DNA from: Benincasa hispida
Lineage: Eukaryota; Streptophyta; Magnoliopsida; Cucurbitales; Cucurbitaceae
Direction of reading: 5' to 3'
NCBI RefSeq assembly: GCF_009727055.1
Contig: NW_024063779.1
Coordinates: 761,410 to 825,409 of the forward strand
Length of the DNA: 64,000 nucleotides
The notes under the pieces: generated by a model
What the model saw: only the letters and a program-made list of their open reading frames with translations
Databases searched by the model: none
What the model was told of the DNA's origin: nothing
Made by a program: the position numbers and the translations under genes
Shown here: in pieces, positions 12,655 to 25,166 of the stretch
Layout: each line of letters opens with the position of its first letter
Position numbering within the stretch: the stretch's first letter is position 1

Positions 12655-12677
12655 AAAAAACAAAAATATTTACAATT

Positions 12678-12711
<34 letters not shown>

Positions 12712-13848
12712 AGTTTTTCCTGTTTTTCAAATGAACCTAAAAATTCCTTCTTCCTCGTCGATTTTCCTTTTCTTCAAATTTGATTTGCCGCGCTCGCTGA
12801 ACTCTGCTTCCTCGTCGAACGCATTGATGTTCTTCCTCGCTCATTCTCCTTCTTGACATCGTGATTTTCCTCATCGCCGATTTTCCTTTTCTTCAAATTT
12901 GATTTGTCGCGCTTGCTGAACTTTGTTCTTCTTTTTTCCTCGTCGAACGCATTGATCTTCTTCCTCACTCATTCTCCTTCTTGACACCATGATTTTCCTT
13001 TTCTTCAAATTTGATTTGCCACATATTATTTTCCATCTTCCTTGATGAACATTGTTCTTCCTTCTTCCTCATTGAATGCCATGACTTCTTCCTCACCCAT
13101 TCTCCTTCTCGACACCGTGATCTTCTTCATCGAAATTCTTCCTCGACCACTGTACGATTTTTTTTCTTCTATTTTTTGTGTTTGTAAGTTTACGTTTCTT
13201 TCTTGATTTTCTTCTTTGATTTTATGCACCGTCCATCTATGGCTTCTTCTCCATTGATAATGGCCTCTTCTATCCTTTGATAATGGATTCTTCGCTCTCC
13301 TAAATTTTTTTTCTTCTATCCATCGCTCTGTCTTCTTATTATTCTCTTCTTTTCTAGGTTTTCAAATCATTTGTAGCCTTCCTTGTTCTTCTTGTATTTT
13401 TTTTAGATTTTTAGTATGTTAGAATTCTATCATTTTGGTTCTTGTATTTGTGTTTTTTTTCAATCTTTCGTTAATTTTTATTATTCTTTATTTTTTAATT
13501 TATTGTTATGCATATAAATAGTTTTTGGTGTGAAAATTTTTCTACCATTGATAGATAGCGATAGAGTTCTATCACTTTCTATCAGTGATAGACAGGTACA
13601 GAGCTCTATCACTCTCTATAACAGTGATTGAGCTCTATCACTAGTGATATACTGTGATTGAGCTATATTATTGTCTATCATTGATAGACAGTGATAGCAT
13701 TCTATCACCGTCTATAAGTGATACACAATGATAGAGGTTTGTTTTAATAGAGAGTGATAGAGCTCTATTAATGTAATCACTTATATAAAGTTATTGGGCT
13801 ATATACATATTAACATCTTTCTTATACCATATTTTTTTCCCTTTTACT
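12655..13848. repeat. Minisatellite and GATAGA-palindrome region inside a decayed copia element
   Basis: After a long A run (about 12681-12708), a unit of roughly 110-120 bp is repeated three times with decay: GATTTTCCTTTTCTTCAAATTTGATTTG occurs near 12759, 12880 and 12987, each followed by a GAACGCATTGAT or similar word and CATTCTCCTTCTTGACA. The minus-strand open frames here are only the repeat. At 13540-13760 the words CTATCACT, GTGATAGA and GATAGACAGTGATAG recur many times and form many small inverted repeats. Confidence 0.6.
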
Positions 13849-14194
13849 CCACGATGGAGGCCGAGTATATAGCGACTTGTGAAGTTGATAAGGAGGACAT
13901 TTGGCTCAGGAAGTTCTTGATAGATCTGGAAGTTGTTCCAAACATGTCTAGGCCCAGGAATCAATAGTAGTGCTGTGGCGAACTCCAGGGAGCCCAGGAG
14001 TCATAAGCGCGACAAATATATAGAGCAAAAGTATCATCTCATCCGCGAAAAAGTGCATCGAGGGGATGTGATAGTCACAAAGATTGTTTTGGAGCACAAC
14101 GTTGCTGACCCGTTTATGAAGGATCTCACGACTACAATTTTTTTAGGTCACCTTCAGAGCATGGGTCTACGGGACCGCCCACGGCTAGACTAGG
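13848..14194 (+). pseudogene. Ty1-copia RNase H C-terminal fragment
   Basis: The translation shows the end of a copia pol: EAEYIATCE near 13857 (the conserved EAEYxA of RNase H), WLRKFL, then in another frame KYIEQKYHLIREKV and ADPFMKDL. A TAG near 13965 and a frame change separate the parts, so it is a pseudogene. It is followed by CAAGTGGGAGAT (14196-14207) and CAAGTGGAAGAT (14282-14293), two polypurine-tract copies just before the LTR at 14294. Upstream pol and gag are not recognisable. Confidence 0.8.
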
Positions 14195-14293
14195 GCAAGT
14201 GGGAGATATTTTTGTACTGAGCCTTAGTGCCCTAGTTTATTGTTTTGTACTAGTTGTTTGTACACCCCACTTGCTTTAGGACAAGTGGAAGAT

Positions 14294-16108
14294 TGTTGGG
14301 GTCGATGCCCTAAACTCTTGTTGGGTCCTGTAGTTTGTAAACATTGTATTGAAAAAATGCTTGTGATGTAATTATATATGATATTTTTCTTCACTATTGT
14401 TTATGGAACATTGGATGTTTTAATTGTTTTACCACAAACCAATAAACTAAGATCCCTGGTTGTCGTTGTGACTTAAGCATGTATGGTTTACGTATTTGCA
14501 TGGGTGCGAGTGGTTAGATCGCCGACTCAAACTTACTACTTTGGGGATTCGTCTGATTTAGGAGCTGGGAACTTAGCTACACAAGATGGAATTCACTCCT
14601 TCCCTAAAGCAGGAGTAAGTAGATAGAAAACTCCCTTAAGGGCTGATTCCGGGCTTGAACGATGTGGCGCCACACACCTTCTCATGACCCGAGAGGTCAC
14701 ACATAGTACGACTATGTTGTATTATTCATTAGAAGGATCTGTGGTACTTAAGAAGTTAGATGTAACTACAGGAGCGAAACGATAAATTGGCCCATCTATA
14801 CTTACGAGCATCTGTGAAGAGTTATCGTACTGTTGATTGGTTATATCCAATGGATACATAAATATATATGTGGTGAGAAGAGTGCAACTATCGGTCTTTA
14901 ATGGAATGTCTGGCAGTTAACGGATGGTGGATCTCGTGGCTAAAGAGTTTAGTTAGCTATTCACGTACCGTTGGAGCTTCGAGCCATAGGTCCATAAGGT
15001 CCCCTTGGTAGCTCAATGGATTCAAGTTGAGAATCAATTTTTGGGTCAATTTGAAGTGTTCAAATTGACAAGAGGGAGTTTGATTAATAATGATATGATT
15101 GAACTAGTCAATTATATATGATATAGTTGACATGATGTATGAGATACATTAATTGGAGGAAAATGATATAAATATAATTTATATCTAGTGGAAGAGAAAA
15201 GAACTATGGTTCATATGTTACATATGATGCAATATTAAACCATAGGTTATAAATATAATAAGATTATATTTATTTTTTAATTTAAACAATTATGGGATAA
15301 TTTTTGCTGGTTTTTTCTCCGTAACCGAATGAGTTAATGGGAGGTTGCATTTAGTTTTCGTAACTGAAGGATGAAATGAAAATGGTTTTCATTTTATAAA
15401 GTGATCAGACCTTCGCTCACTGATAGAGTACATTATCCATTGCCTAGCAAACCGAGAGCATACCAGACAGCTCAAAGTTTACTAAACGATCGTGTAGAGC
15501 GCATTTCCAAGCAATCGCATAAAATTACCTAAATGATCGTTTAGTTTTTTCTAAGTGACCGCGCGCCCGAGCGTTTTACTAAACAATCGTTTTACGATCA
15601 GCCCTGTTTACTACACGATCATGTACCTCTACCTAAATGATCAGGCATCTGTCTATACAATAGACCTCAGATTTCTCCCACTTGCTTGATTATGGTAAAT
15701 GATTGTTCTTTCCTCCTTCCCTCTACCAAATCCAACAGAGCCCAAACCTCCTAGCTTCTCACTCCAAGAATACCGAAGGTTCCGAGTGGTGGTGTCTTCC
15801 CTGCTGCCTTGTTCATGAGGAGTCCATTCGTGGGTAGACGACAGCGAGATTTGGTGGACTACTAGCTTGGCTTGTACAACGAGAGTGAGAGGTGCAGTCC
15901 ATTGACAAGAACGATATTGTAAAGCGAAGAAGAGTTCTTCAACGAGTATGTATCTTATTCTCTTTATTGTTTAAAGTTCAAAGCATGTCGGGATTTTTTG
16001 TTAAGTGCATAACTAGTCTGTTTGATTGTGAATGAGGTAATTTTATCACAATGAGTTTGGAACGATCTTGCTTCCGCTCAGAGGTACTCTTTGATAAGAG
16101 TTCCTTCA
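14294..16108 (+). mobile_element. Ty1-copia 3' LTR
   Basis: Begins TGTTGGGGTCGATGCCCTAA directly after a polypurine tract and ends GAGTTCCTTCA, about 1815 bp. It contains the family words GACTCAAACTTACTACTTTGGGG and ATGTGGCGCCACAC. Between 15480 and 15660 it carries several copies of CTAAACGATCG, AACAATCGTTTTACGATC and similar words, a local cryptic repeat also seen in the CACTA element at 57.9-58.7 kb. Confidence 0.75.
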
Positions 16109-16400
16109 CTAAGAATGTTGCTACATAAGAAAGAATTCACTTTTTCCTAATTTATAGGGTAAGTGGAGAAATTGCTCCCCAAATGGCTGATTTCGGGGCT
16201 TGAACAATGTGGCGCCACACCCTTTCTTGATTAGAGAGAGGTTTAGTTATAGTTGGACTATAACTAATTATTCATTAGAGGGATTGGTGGAACTTAAAGA
16301 GTAGAGGTAACTACATGGGAAAAAGGGTAATTTTGGTTTAGTTGTACTTATGAGCAATTCATAAAGGGTCAATTAAAACCTTATGTTTGCATGCAACTCT
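16109..16400 (+). mobile_element. Truncated fragment of a second copia LTR
   Basis: GCTACATAAGAAAGAATTCAC at 16120, then the ATGTGGCGCCACACCCTTTC stretch near 16209 and GGTGGAACTTAAAGAGTAGAGG, match the middle of the preceding LTR (14575-14790). It is an LTR piece joined directly after a complete LTR end, probably by deletion or nested insertion. Confidence 0.6.
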
Positions 16401-16987
16401 TTATCATAGATTTTAATATCTAAATCATTAAACATATAACCATTATATTTTAATGAGTTATTAAAACCTATAACATGCATCTAGTGGTATTACTAATATA
16501 AAAATTTTATTTAAACTATGTAACGTCATTTATTTTTATTAACAATCATAATATAACACTTTTAGTGAAAATAAAACTATATAGTATACATGCTTTAATC
16601 ACACATTAAACTATATAACATAACACTTATATTATAATCATGCATACTATATAATATACACCATGCATGTACATACTTTAGGGGAAAAAAACTAAACTTT
16701 AAATATAACAATTATATTTAAATATGATGCATGACATACTTAACCTATGATGGGATTTTAATTTATATGGCATACTATATGCAACATACAAATTAAAATA
16801 ATTTAAAACATACATCTAATGCATTATTAAACTAAATAGCAATATAGATTGGATTTTGGCATTCCTAGAAAAAAAAAAATTACAATAATTTTAAAATTTC
16901 TAACTCCATGGTATATAATTTGTCAAGATCTTCTCAAATTAGGGCTCAAAAACCCTAATTTTTGGCCAACTTCTGCATCAATCACGT

Positions 16988-17021
<34 letters not shown>

Positions 17022-17425
17022 ACTGTCCCGGAGAATCTATGACGAACGAACAATATCAATTAGACAGTCACAAGCATTTTATGATGTACAAAAGATGACG
17101 GTCAGATAGGACCCTGCACGAAAATCTCTCGAGTTTGCACTCTATATTTCAATTTTAACCTTTTTTTTTTTGTTTTTTCATAGCAAAAAAATACCACAAA
17201 CGATACGGACTTACAAGACTCAATTTACAAATAATTTGTCCAAAACAACAAACCTTACATTGATCGAATCAAAGTAAATTGTAAATCTAAATGCTAAAAT
17301 CCATAAACATGTATTATATAAACCCAATTCTAAAATGATACCTCACACATACACAGAAAAAATTGAACCCACCATTTTATTCTGTAAAAATTCCATAACA
17401 AAAATTGGAAGAAAAAAAAATAATT
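16400..17425. other. AT-rich decayed retroelement interior, nothing coding
   Basis: Very AT-rich, with many CATATAACA/ACATAC words and a long A run near 16988-17020. It ends at the primer-binding site of the minus-strand LTR at 17442, so it would be that element's internal region, but no gag or pol similarity can be read. Confidence 0.4.
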
Positions 17426-17441
17426 GGCCTTTGATACCAAT

Positions 17442-20400
17442 TGAAGGAATAGAGTTCTTAAAGCGGATGCGATTGATCGCTTTTGCCCCAATTTTTTTTT
17501 TTACAGGACTTTCATACAGAATAAAGATATGACGAAGATTTAAGCATGCTTATACAAGATTCTTAAAGGAGAAAAAAATACCTTTGATGAACATTCACAG
17601 TTTCTTTTCCCGATAAAACACATTATGAACTCTTATTGGAATCACCAACTCTTTTCACAACCAAGACACCACTAAGAGGACTTCTCCACTATTCTTTTGG
17701 ACAAATAAGAGTTTGTGGGAACTCTTGAAAAAGAAAGGGGTAAACAGAGAGAATTTTCTTCTATAGAGATGGAGGGTGTTTCTACGAGAAGTTGGTGAAT
17801 GGTTTCTTTCTTTTTGTAAAAATTGACTAAACATTTGGGATCTCATCCCATAATATACTACGTGAGGGGAGTTTACAATCTCCTCCCAATGCAGAGGAGT
17901 TATTTTAATTTATAAATAAAATAATAAATATATTTAATTAAATAAAATTTAATTAATGAATTTATTTATTAAATANGAATCATATATTCTCTCACAACTT
18001 ATAACTTTAATATGAATACAATTCACATTAATTTAGTATTTGAATCATATTCAAGTATTAATGCTCTCATATTATAAAATTTAATTTTTGAATCTATTCA
18101 AAGAAAAATTAATTTTATATTATAATGTATCTTATACATTATACTAATTCCTTTAATTAATTTGAACATTTCATATTCTTTCAACACTAAATATCTTTGT
18201 TTAACACGTTGTGAGCTAACAGAGAGATCTAATGGACCTACAGTTATAAGCTCCAATGATTTGAGATTAATCAATTAAACTCTTTAATTAAATTAATCAA
18301 CCTTCATAAACTATGGGGCATACCACTAAAGACTCAGTTGGGCCCTTATGAATTGTATAATATTTCAATGTCCATTGATTTAACCAATATATGTAAGTCA
18401 ATCTTTCACAAGTTGTTCGTAATTACAGTAGGGTCAAATCATAGTTTTACCCCTGTAATTATCTCTTGTTCCTTAAGTAGCATTGATCCTCTAACAAACA
18501 ATCTGTTTATAGTCCAACCATAAACAAAGTCTTTCTCGGGCCAGTAAGAGGGTGAGGCCTCATTATTCAAGTCCCAGAGTCAGCAATGAAGGGGACAACC
18601 TATTGCTTACTCTAAAGATGAGAATGAGTGAATTTCATGTGTAGTTATGTTCCCAGCTCTCCAGTTGGTATTGTCCCCAAAATGGTAGGCATATTGAATC
18701 GGTGACTAAAGTCACTCTCACCCATACAAATCAAATGACGACCCTCATGAGCAAGATTATTGTTAGGTCTTTAAAGGATGTATATTTTCTATGTTAGTTT
18801 TTCCAAAACCGTGTTGATTATTGGCTTTAAATACTAATTTTGTAGGTAAAACGGTCCCCGAGGTGTTTAGAAGTCATTACAAGAAAATTAGGCCAAAAAG
18901 ATTTAAAAAAATGACCAAGAAAATCAACAAATTGTAGAGAATCGAGTAAATACCCAGAATGTCATCGAATAAGGTTGTTGAGTAATCGAGTATCGAGTAT
19001 TTAGTAGAATACTATCGTGTATAATTGAATAAAGGCTATCGAGTAATCAACTATAGAGTTTCTTCTTATTCATTTTTCATCAAGTAAAAGCTATCAAGTA
19101 AAGTTCATCCAACACCGTGTATCGAGTAAAGCAACATCGTGCATCGAGGATCGAGTATATGATAGAAAGCTCACTTTTTAACTGCAAAAAAACTCGATGT
19201 GTTACAATGTTTTTTTTTTTTTTTTTGGATTTTGACGCGATTCATCCTCATGCCTCATGACGCTATGCTGCTAGTATAAATTTTGGTTCAGTTCTTCAGC
19301 AAAACATTTTTTTTTAAGATAAAAAGAGAAGAAGAGAAAACAAATTTTTAAAGAGAGAGAGAAAGAGAAGATAAGAAAAAACCATTTTTTTAGAGAGAGA
19401 TTTCGAATTTACAAAAGGATTCTTATAATTTTTTTTTTTAGAGATTCAATCAATTTGTATCTAATCCTTATATCAAATATGCAACTATCAATAGATTGCT
19501 TGAAGAATTTCATCATCTATGAGTAGGTAATCTTTTTTCTTGGGGAATTATGTAGATTGGTATTTTCTTGAGACTTTTCCTTGAATTTTCTTTCATGTAA
19601 TTACTTTCTTTTGAATGTTCTTGCTGAGATTAGAATAAAATTGATTAAGATTTAATTGATGACTTAAGATTAATCATTTTTTATGCAAAAATTACATGGT
19701 TCTATAACAAAATTGTAATTATGGTTGCAAGAATTAGTAGTCTTGATAGAAAATGTGGACTTCTTTTACTCATTTCTTTAAAGAATCTATTAATTCAGAA
19801 CATTCATGCAATCAATCTTGAATTTTCAGTCTTTTAATTTCAAGATTGGAATAGTTAAGAAAACCCATGAGTTAATGCAATTTAGGGATTCATTTTGAAA
19901 TGTCTTTAAGAAGCAATTAAGACCTAGATTAGGGTTAATTGTCAATTTAGCTAATTGAAGCATTAGGAATCTACTCTTAATGAACTATTGAATAATTTAA
20001 CTGTATGATTCTTTGTTAAGTCAATGATACAATTGTCTAATTTACAATAAAATCTCCAAGATTTCATTTCAATTGAATCTTATCTCACAACCTCTCTTAT
20101 TTCTCTCATCAATAAATTCTCTATATCAATTCTTGTCTTTTTCACTTAGTTAGTTTCTAGTTCTTAAAACAAACAAACCCCCATTTAATTTTTTGCATTT
20201 TTAAAAGCGTTCTTAAAACAAACAAACCCCCATTTAATCTTTTGCATTTTTAAAATCAAGTAGTCTATTTTAGGTCAATTAATAGAAGTTCTCTTGGGAT
20301 CGACCTCTTACTCCACTATTACTACGTGTTAGTTCGAGTTGTAGTTAGAGTATTATAGATTTCATTTGTTTTGGGTAAGATAGAATTAATGATACCTATT

Positions 20401-20901
20401 TCACACCAAACAAGTTCATAACTCACTGAGGATTGAGATTGAGTTACGTGGTCATTGTTTGAAATATTAATCTCTTAAGTTAACGGTGTTACAAAGAGAG
20501 ATTATATATTTTATGGTTCGGTCTTATACAATCCCGTTACATAGGATACCTCCACTTGCATGTCTACACATTTTACGATTGGATCAAATCGATTGTAATA
20601 TTTACAACTCTTGTAACAATTATAAAATGGATTTTTATCCATAGTGTTACCAGGATAAGACACCCAACCTTATCCATGTATCATAGACCTTCTAGGTTAT
20701 TGCTTGAACACGATCCACTTGTATGTCAATCACATACTGATCAAGAAGTTATATAAAATAACCTTGGATCTTAGTTTATTGGATTTAAGTTATGTGCATA
20801 AATAAATAACACTTATTTGTGAAAGAATAAATAAGACTTTTATTTATATAATTTGTTTATAAAATTTACAAACTATGAGATTTAGGACATAAATCTCAAC
20901 A
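17442..20901 (-). mobile_element. Ty1-copia LTR (minus), split by a later insertion
   Basis: On the minus strand it starts TGTTGAGATTTATGTCCTAA at 20901, preceded by the polypurine tract AAGTGGGAGAT, and ends ATTCCTTCA at 17442. It is followed by TTGGTATCAAAGGCC (17440-17426), which resembles an initiator-Met tRNA primer-binding site. Its body matches the LTRs at 9774 and 14294. About 1.65 kb at roughly 18752-20403 is foreign. Having a polypurine tract on one side and a primer-binding site on the other implies a recombinant or tandem element. Confidence 0.7.
18752..20403. mobile_element. LTR-like insertion in the minus-strand copia LTR
   Basis: Comparison with 10195-10300 places foreign sequence between CTCATGAGCAAG and AGTTCATAACTCAC. 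Near 18768 it reads TGTTAGGTCTTTAAAGG and near its right end CTATTTCACACCAAACAAG; CAAG on both sides may be a short target duplication. It holds an ATCGAGTA cryptic repeat (18940-19160), purine-rich tracts at 19310-19400, a 30-odd-bp tandem duplicate of AAACAAACCCCCATTTAAT at 20168 and 20218, and GGGATCGACCTCTTACTCC near 20295, which recalls the 3' part of gypsy LTRs. Exact ends are uncertain. Confidence 0.5.
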
Positions 20902-21037
20902 ATCTCCCACTTGTCCTAAAGCTAGTGGGATATACAATACATAAAAGTAAAATACAATAAACTAGGGCATACATTATACCCTTGTACATCTCCCACTTGC
21001 CCTACACAATGTGAATGATGAAAATAGAAGTGTTGAT

Positions 21038-22556
21038 TGATAGCACCATAAAAGTGCTATTTTCCTTAGCTCAATTTAGGTTTGTTTATCAATTTTATAT
21101 GTTTATTATGCTATTTTATAGGTATTGAGCTCTCAAGAGGTAGAATTGAACATTTGAAGTCATTCAGGGTTAGTTTGAAGCAATTTGGAGTTAATCTGAA
21201 CATTTGAGCTTCAAAGAAAAAATAACCAAAATGCCCTTATGTTGAGCATTGAAATCCTCTACCAAGTGTAGAGCTACGCTCAAGGACTGATTGAATGCAT
21301 CGTTGGAGCGTCGCATCACCTACCTTATTCCCTTGCGTTATACTACAAGCTATAAGTTGAAAAGTGAAGAGAGCATCGTAATGCTACCATTAGTGTTGCA
21401 ACACTATAGATTTTGAAGAGAAGTCACCGAGCGCATGCACGCCTAACAAATAATGAACAACATTGCAGTGCTTGTCTTACATACGAGGTCCGTGCGGAGT
21501 AGTGTTGCAATGTTACACCACTGTCCTCAGTGTTGCAATGTTGCGCCTGTAGTATAAATTAGTTTTTTTCCGAATCAAGTAAAGAGAGAGGAGAGTTAGG
21601 TCGACTTTGAGAGCATTTTGCTCGATTTTGGCCATTTTAGTCCAAACTCATGAGATTTTTTTTATTTTGATTTTTAATGGTAAATCTTGGCATATGATTT
21701 AGAAGACGAAAGATTAAAGGCCATTAGTCGGTTTTAAGGTTTGTAGGGCTTTTCTTTGAATTTAATGAGATTTCTTATGAACTTTTCGTGAATCATGTTG
21801 TTTCATATTGATTTCCTATCTTTGTTTCAATTTCTAGAATGTGCATATAGGTTGATTGAATTGATGAATTAATCTCTTGTATGTTTGTTTGCCCTAGCTA
21901 TGCATGATTTTGATATCTATAATTGCGTTGAAGGCATGCTTAATTAAGTAGCAATAGTTTTTTGTTATAATTATGGCTTGATTGCTAGGCTTCTAGGATC
22001 ACCTAAGAGATAATGAAACCTAAAGATTAGAAATGCATTAGGTTAAAATTGGCCATTCTTGCTTAATGTACTAATAAATCCAAGAATGTAATGCAATTAG
22101 CTAAATGAAAGAGCTTGTGTGACAACATTAATTTATGAATCGCCAACATGTTGATTTTCCATAGGAAGTTTGTATGGACTTTCCCTACATTTGTTTAGGC
22201 TTGAGAAATAGATAATCCTTTAATGTTTTCATAGTTAATCAATGATTAGATTAATAGATAGTCCAACGATCTCTAAATTTACGAAGGTAATCTTGTGCAC
22301 GATCTCTCTCTTTCTCAATCTATCTTACTTTTCTGCAATTTAATTTCCACATTTTGTTTTCTCTATCAACCAAACAACTCATTTTTATTGCTTTTCAAAG
22401 GCCAATTTAAAAGAGATTCTATCTTAGGCTCTCTATGGCTCGACTCCGGACTTGCCACTTGTGCTACCTAGTAGTATAAGTAGTTGGTTGAGTGAATTAT
22501 AAATATTATTTGATTGTTGGGGTGAGATTTACGCCACCCATTCTCTGGGCACTTCA
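21038..22556 (+). mobile_element. Ty3-gypsy (Tat/Athila-like) LTR with PBS
   Basis: Starts TGATAGCACCATAAAAGTGC, forming a terminal hairpin with GTGCTAT, and ends GGGCACTTCA, about 1519 bp. Two bases later comes TTGGCACCATTGTTGGGGAC, which resembles the TGGCGCC-type primer-binding site of Tat/Athila elements. GGACTTGCCACTTGTGCTAC near 22449 is typical of the R/U5 side of such LTRs. It directly abuts the copia 3' non-coding tail at 20902-21037. No matching 3' LTR was found in the window. Confidence 0.7.
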
Positions 22557-22639
22557 AATTGGCACCATTGTTGGGGACCCAATTAATTTCTCTTTGTTAA
22601 ATTTGTCTTGTAAACTTTAAAAAACCCAAAAATATTTTC

Positions 22640-23060
22640 CTTTTTTTTATGTCTACTTGTTTTTGCGTGGCAGATAATCCAAGCATCTATTATTGCACTT
22701 CTAGTGAGGAAAGCAACTCAACAAAAAGAAGAAGAGGTAAAAGAAATTAGTGAACTTAGAATTCAATTATCTGAGCTAGGCTAACCTCTCTTGTGTGAGA
22801 TTTGTCTGTTAGGCAACTGCATGAGCTTGAGACATGCCGAGTATGTTTGCTTCAAGGCCATCCATTTGAAGCATGTCCCCATCAATCTCGTGACCCTATG
22901 CATAATAGTTGTTCCCCTTGGAAGATGCCTAGCCCGATCTCGATGTTGGTGCATGCTTTTTCTTCCCACTCAGTATGTTCTTTAGAAGAATTAGTTATGG
23001 AACTTTCTAACAACTCTTATAAGTTTTCACAGGAAATCCATAGGCAATAAGAATTTTCAA
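22640..23060 (+). pseudogene. Gypsy gag fragment with CCHC zinc knuckle
   Basis: The frame beginning near 22802 contains CRVCLLQGHPFEAC, which fits C-x2-C-x4-H-x4-C, followed by SLEELVMELSNNS and FSQEIHRQ, a pattern I know from Tat/Athila gag. The open frame ends at a TAA near 23048. The reading frame upstream is disrupted, and no protease, reverse transcriptase or integrase follows, so only a decayed piece of gag remains downstream of the LTR and PBS. Confidence 0.65.
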
Positions 23061-23830
23061 ACTTCCAGCAGGATAGTCTCTATTCCGGATCCAAGACTAG
23101 AACTAACCTTCAAAGTCTCTATCCAGAAAATGGAAGTGGAGATATAATGCGTTGAATGCGAGTGTGAGTGTGTGATGGTGATGGTAATGCATTGAGTGAT
23201 AAAAATGGTGAGGGTGGTGATAGAAATACAATACAAATGAAGTAGTATGCGTTAAAAGGGGTTGAAAATCAGTTGATGAAGTTGAGAAGGTTCATTAACA
23301 TTCTATTAAGTGATGCATAAGTATCCGTTCATTTCTTAACTTATAAAATGACAAACTCACCTCTCAATGTTTCAAGCCACATTTATCCTATATCTAGGTC
23401 ACATGCTTAAGTTTATTTCGACAAAAGAGAGTTAACTATATCTCTAAAGTTATTTTTTATTTTGTTCACAGAGTTCCATACCCACTTGCCCTTTCGAGCA
23501 GTCAGCTATTTCAACTTAAATCAATTTGTCAGATGGATTCAAGCAATAGATTAAGCACACATCAAACAAGATAAACTTCAATTATACAAAATTTATGAGG
23601 ATGCTAGTTCAACATGGTTGTATATTTTCTTTTCTTATATTTCGTCCTTTTTTCTTCTTTGGATAAATGTAGGATTGAAACCACTCGAACACAACAACCT
23701 AGTATGTTTCCAACCATATTGACAATAAGTCTTTGATTGAAATTCATACCAAAAGCTTCATGTGTGTCGATGCTTGGATAATGGCAATCGATCATGATAA
23801 CACTGTGTACTATTGTATAAGGAAGTATTT
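23060..23830. other. Decayed sequence after the gag fragment, no gene seen
   Basis: GAATGCGAGTGTGAGTGTG and GGTGAGGGTGGTGATAG near 23155-23225 are simple GT/GGT-rich. The rest has no recognised coding region; it is probably the remaining interior of the gypsy element. Confidence 0.35.
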
Positions 23831-23832
23831 TA

Positions 23833-24112
23833 TAGGGATAGTTGCAAATATAAATATCAGACTCCAAGTATTAGCAGATATAACATAATGTAAAAAAATT
23901 GTAAATATGGTCAAATTTAAATAGTCTATTCGTGATAGACCATATTATTGGTAGGAGTCTATAAGTGATAGACCATATCACTAGTAAGAGTCTATCAACG
24001 ATAGAAGTCTATCGCTGATAGACTTGTCTATATTTGCAATTTTTTTAAAATCAGGTTATACATTGGTTATTATTCCTAAAAATGCAATCAACTGCAAATA
24101 TTACCCTATTTT
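23833..24112. mobile_element. MITE-like GATAGA-repeat element
   Basis: Starts ATAGGGATAGTTGCAAATAT and ends GCAAATATTACCCTA, roughly inverted. In between are repeated TCTATCA...TGATAGAC and GATAGACCATATCACTAG palindromes at about 23925-24035. The composition matches the words at 13540-13760. Confidence 0.5.
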
Positions 24113-24503
24113 ATATGCATAGTGAAGGTGTTTTGTTTGGGGAAAAATACGTATTAATTGATACCTTATATTATATTATTGTAAGTATAACCAATATAAT
24201 ATTTCACGTTAAATAAAATGAAAATATTATTAATCTAATGAAATAAAATGAAATGTTACGTGCCTAGAAAACTAGTTCTTTTAAAAGTTTTGATTGAAAT
24301 AGTCTTTATTAACATAGGATACACTTTATTAATTTAGTTGAGAATTAAATACTCTAGATTTAAATTAGATAGACTAGAGTCCGTAGATATACGATTCTCC
24401 TACAAAATAAATAAATAAATAAAACACATTTATTTTATTTTAATTTAGCATATTAATTATTAAGGTGACTGTTTTAAATGTAAAACTACTGAAAATATTT
24501 TCA

Positions 24504-24616
24504 AATATAGCAAAATGTCACTATCATTGAGCAATAGACTGCGATAGACTTCACTGAGCGATAGAAGTTTATCACGGTCTATTACTAATAGATAGTGACA
24601 TTTTGCTATAATTGTA
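24504..24616. mobile_element. MITE-like element with inverted ends
   Basis: TATAGCAAAATGTCACTATC at the left end pairs with GATAGTGACATTTTGCTATA at the right end, a near-perfect inverted repeat of about 20 bp. The roughly 110-bp body contains GATAGACTTCACTGAG and TTATCACGGTCTATT. A diverged copy is at 6727-6835. Confidence 0.7.
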
Positions 24617-25166
24617 AATAAATTGGTTCATTTTTCTTTATTTGAAAATAAGAATTTATTTTTGAAATAATATTTTTTAATAAATAATGACAAAAATTGG
24701 GTTGGGTGGAAAGTATTCCAAAAAATAGGTGTTTTGGGAAAGTATTGACAAAATTAGGGTAGTGGAATCGTGTATCGGGTACGCGATTTCCATGTGGCAT
24801 ACTCGTGTACCTAGTACACGAGTACCATTTAATCCAGTTAGCTAACCACATCAGCTAACTGGTTGACCGGTCAAGCGAACTCGTGTATCCGGTACACGAT
24901 TCACTTATAAATTTTTTTTCTTCTTTTCTTTTTAAAGTTAATTGTTAAACTTAATTATATAACTTAATTCCTTCATTATTGTTTATAATTGTTTTTTAAT
25001 TGTTAAATTTAATTATTAAACTTAATTCTTTCATTATTAAACTTAATTATATATTTAATCTACAAGGAAAACATCTTTCACTCATATTAAAAAAAAAACC
25101 ATGATATTAAAGAATATTTACAATTAGTTCTTTAATTTACAATTTGAAAATGATACAATGTGGGAT

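Noticed and set aside
12774..13229. Lys/Arg/Glu-rich minus-strand frames resembling nuclear proteins
   Set aside because: They follow the 110-120 bp tandem repeat and have no splice partners or known domain.
17835..17860. GATCTCATCCCATAAT shared with 29358, as the right flank of the copia insertion
   Set aside because: Only about 16 bases match, and the site lies inside an LTR body, so it is probably coincidence.
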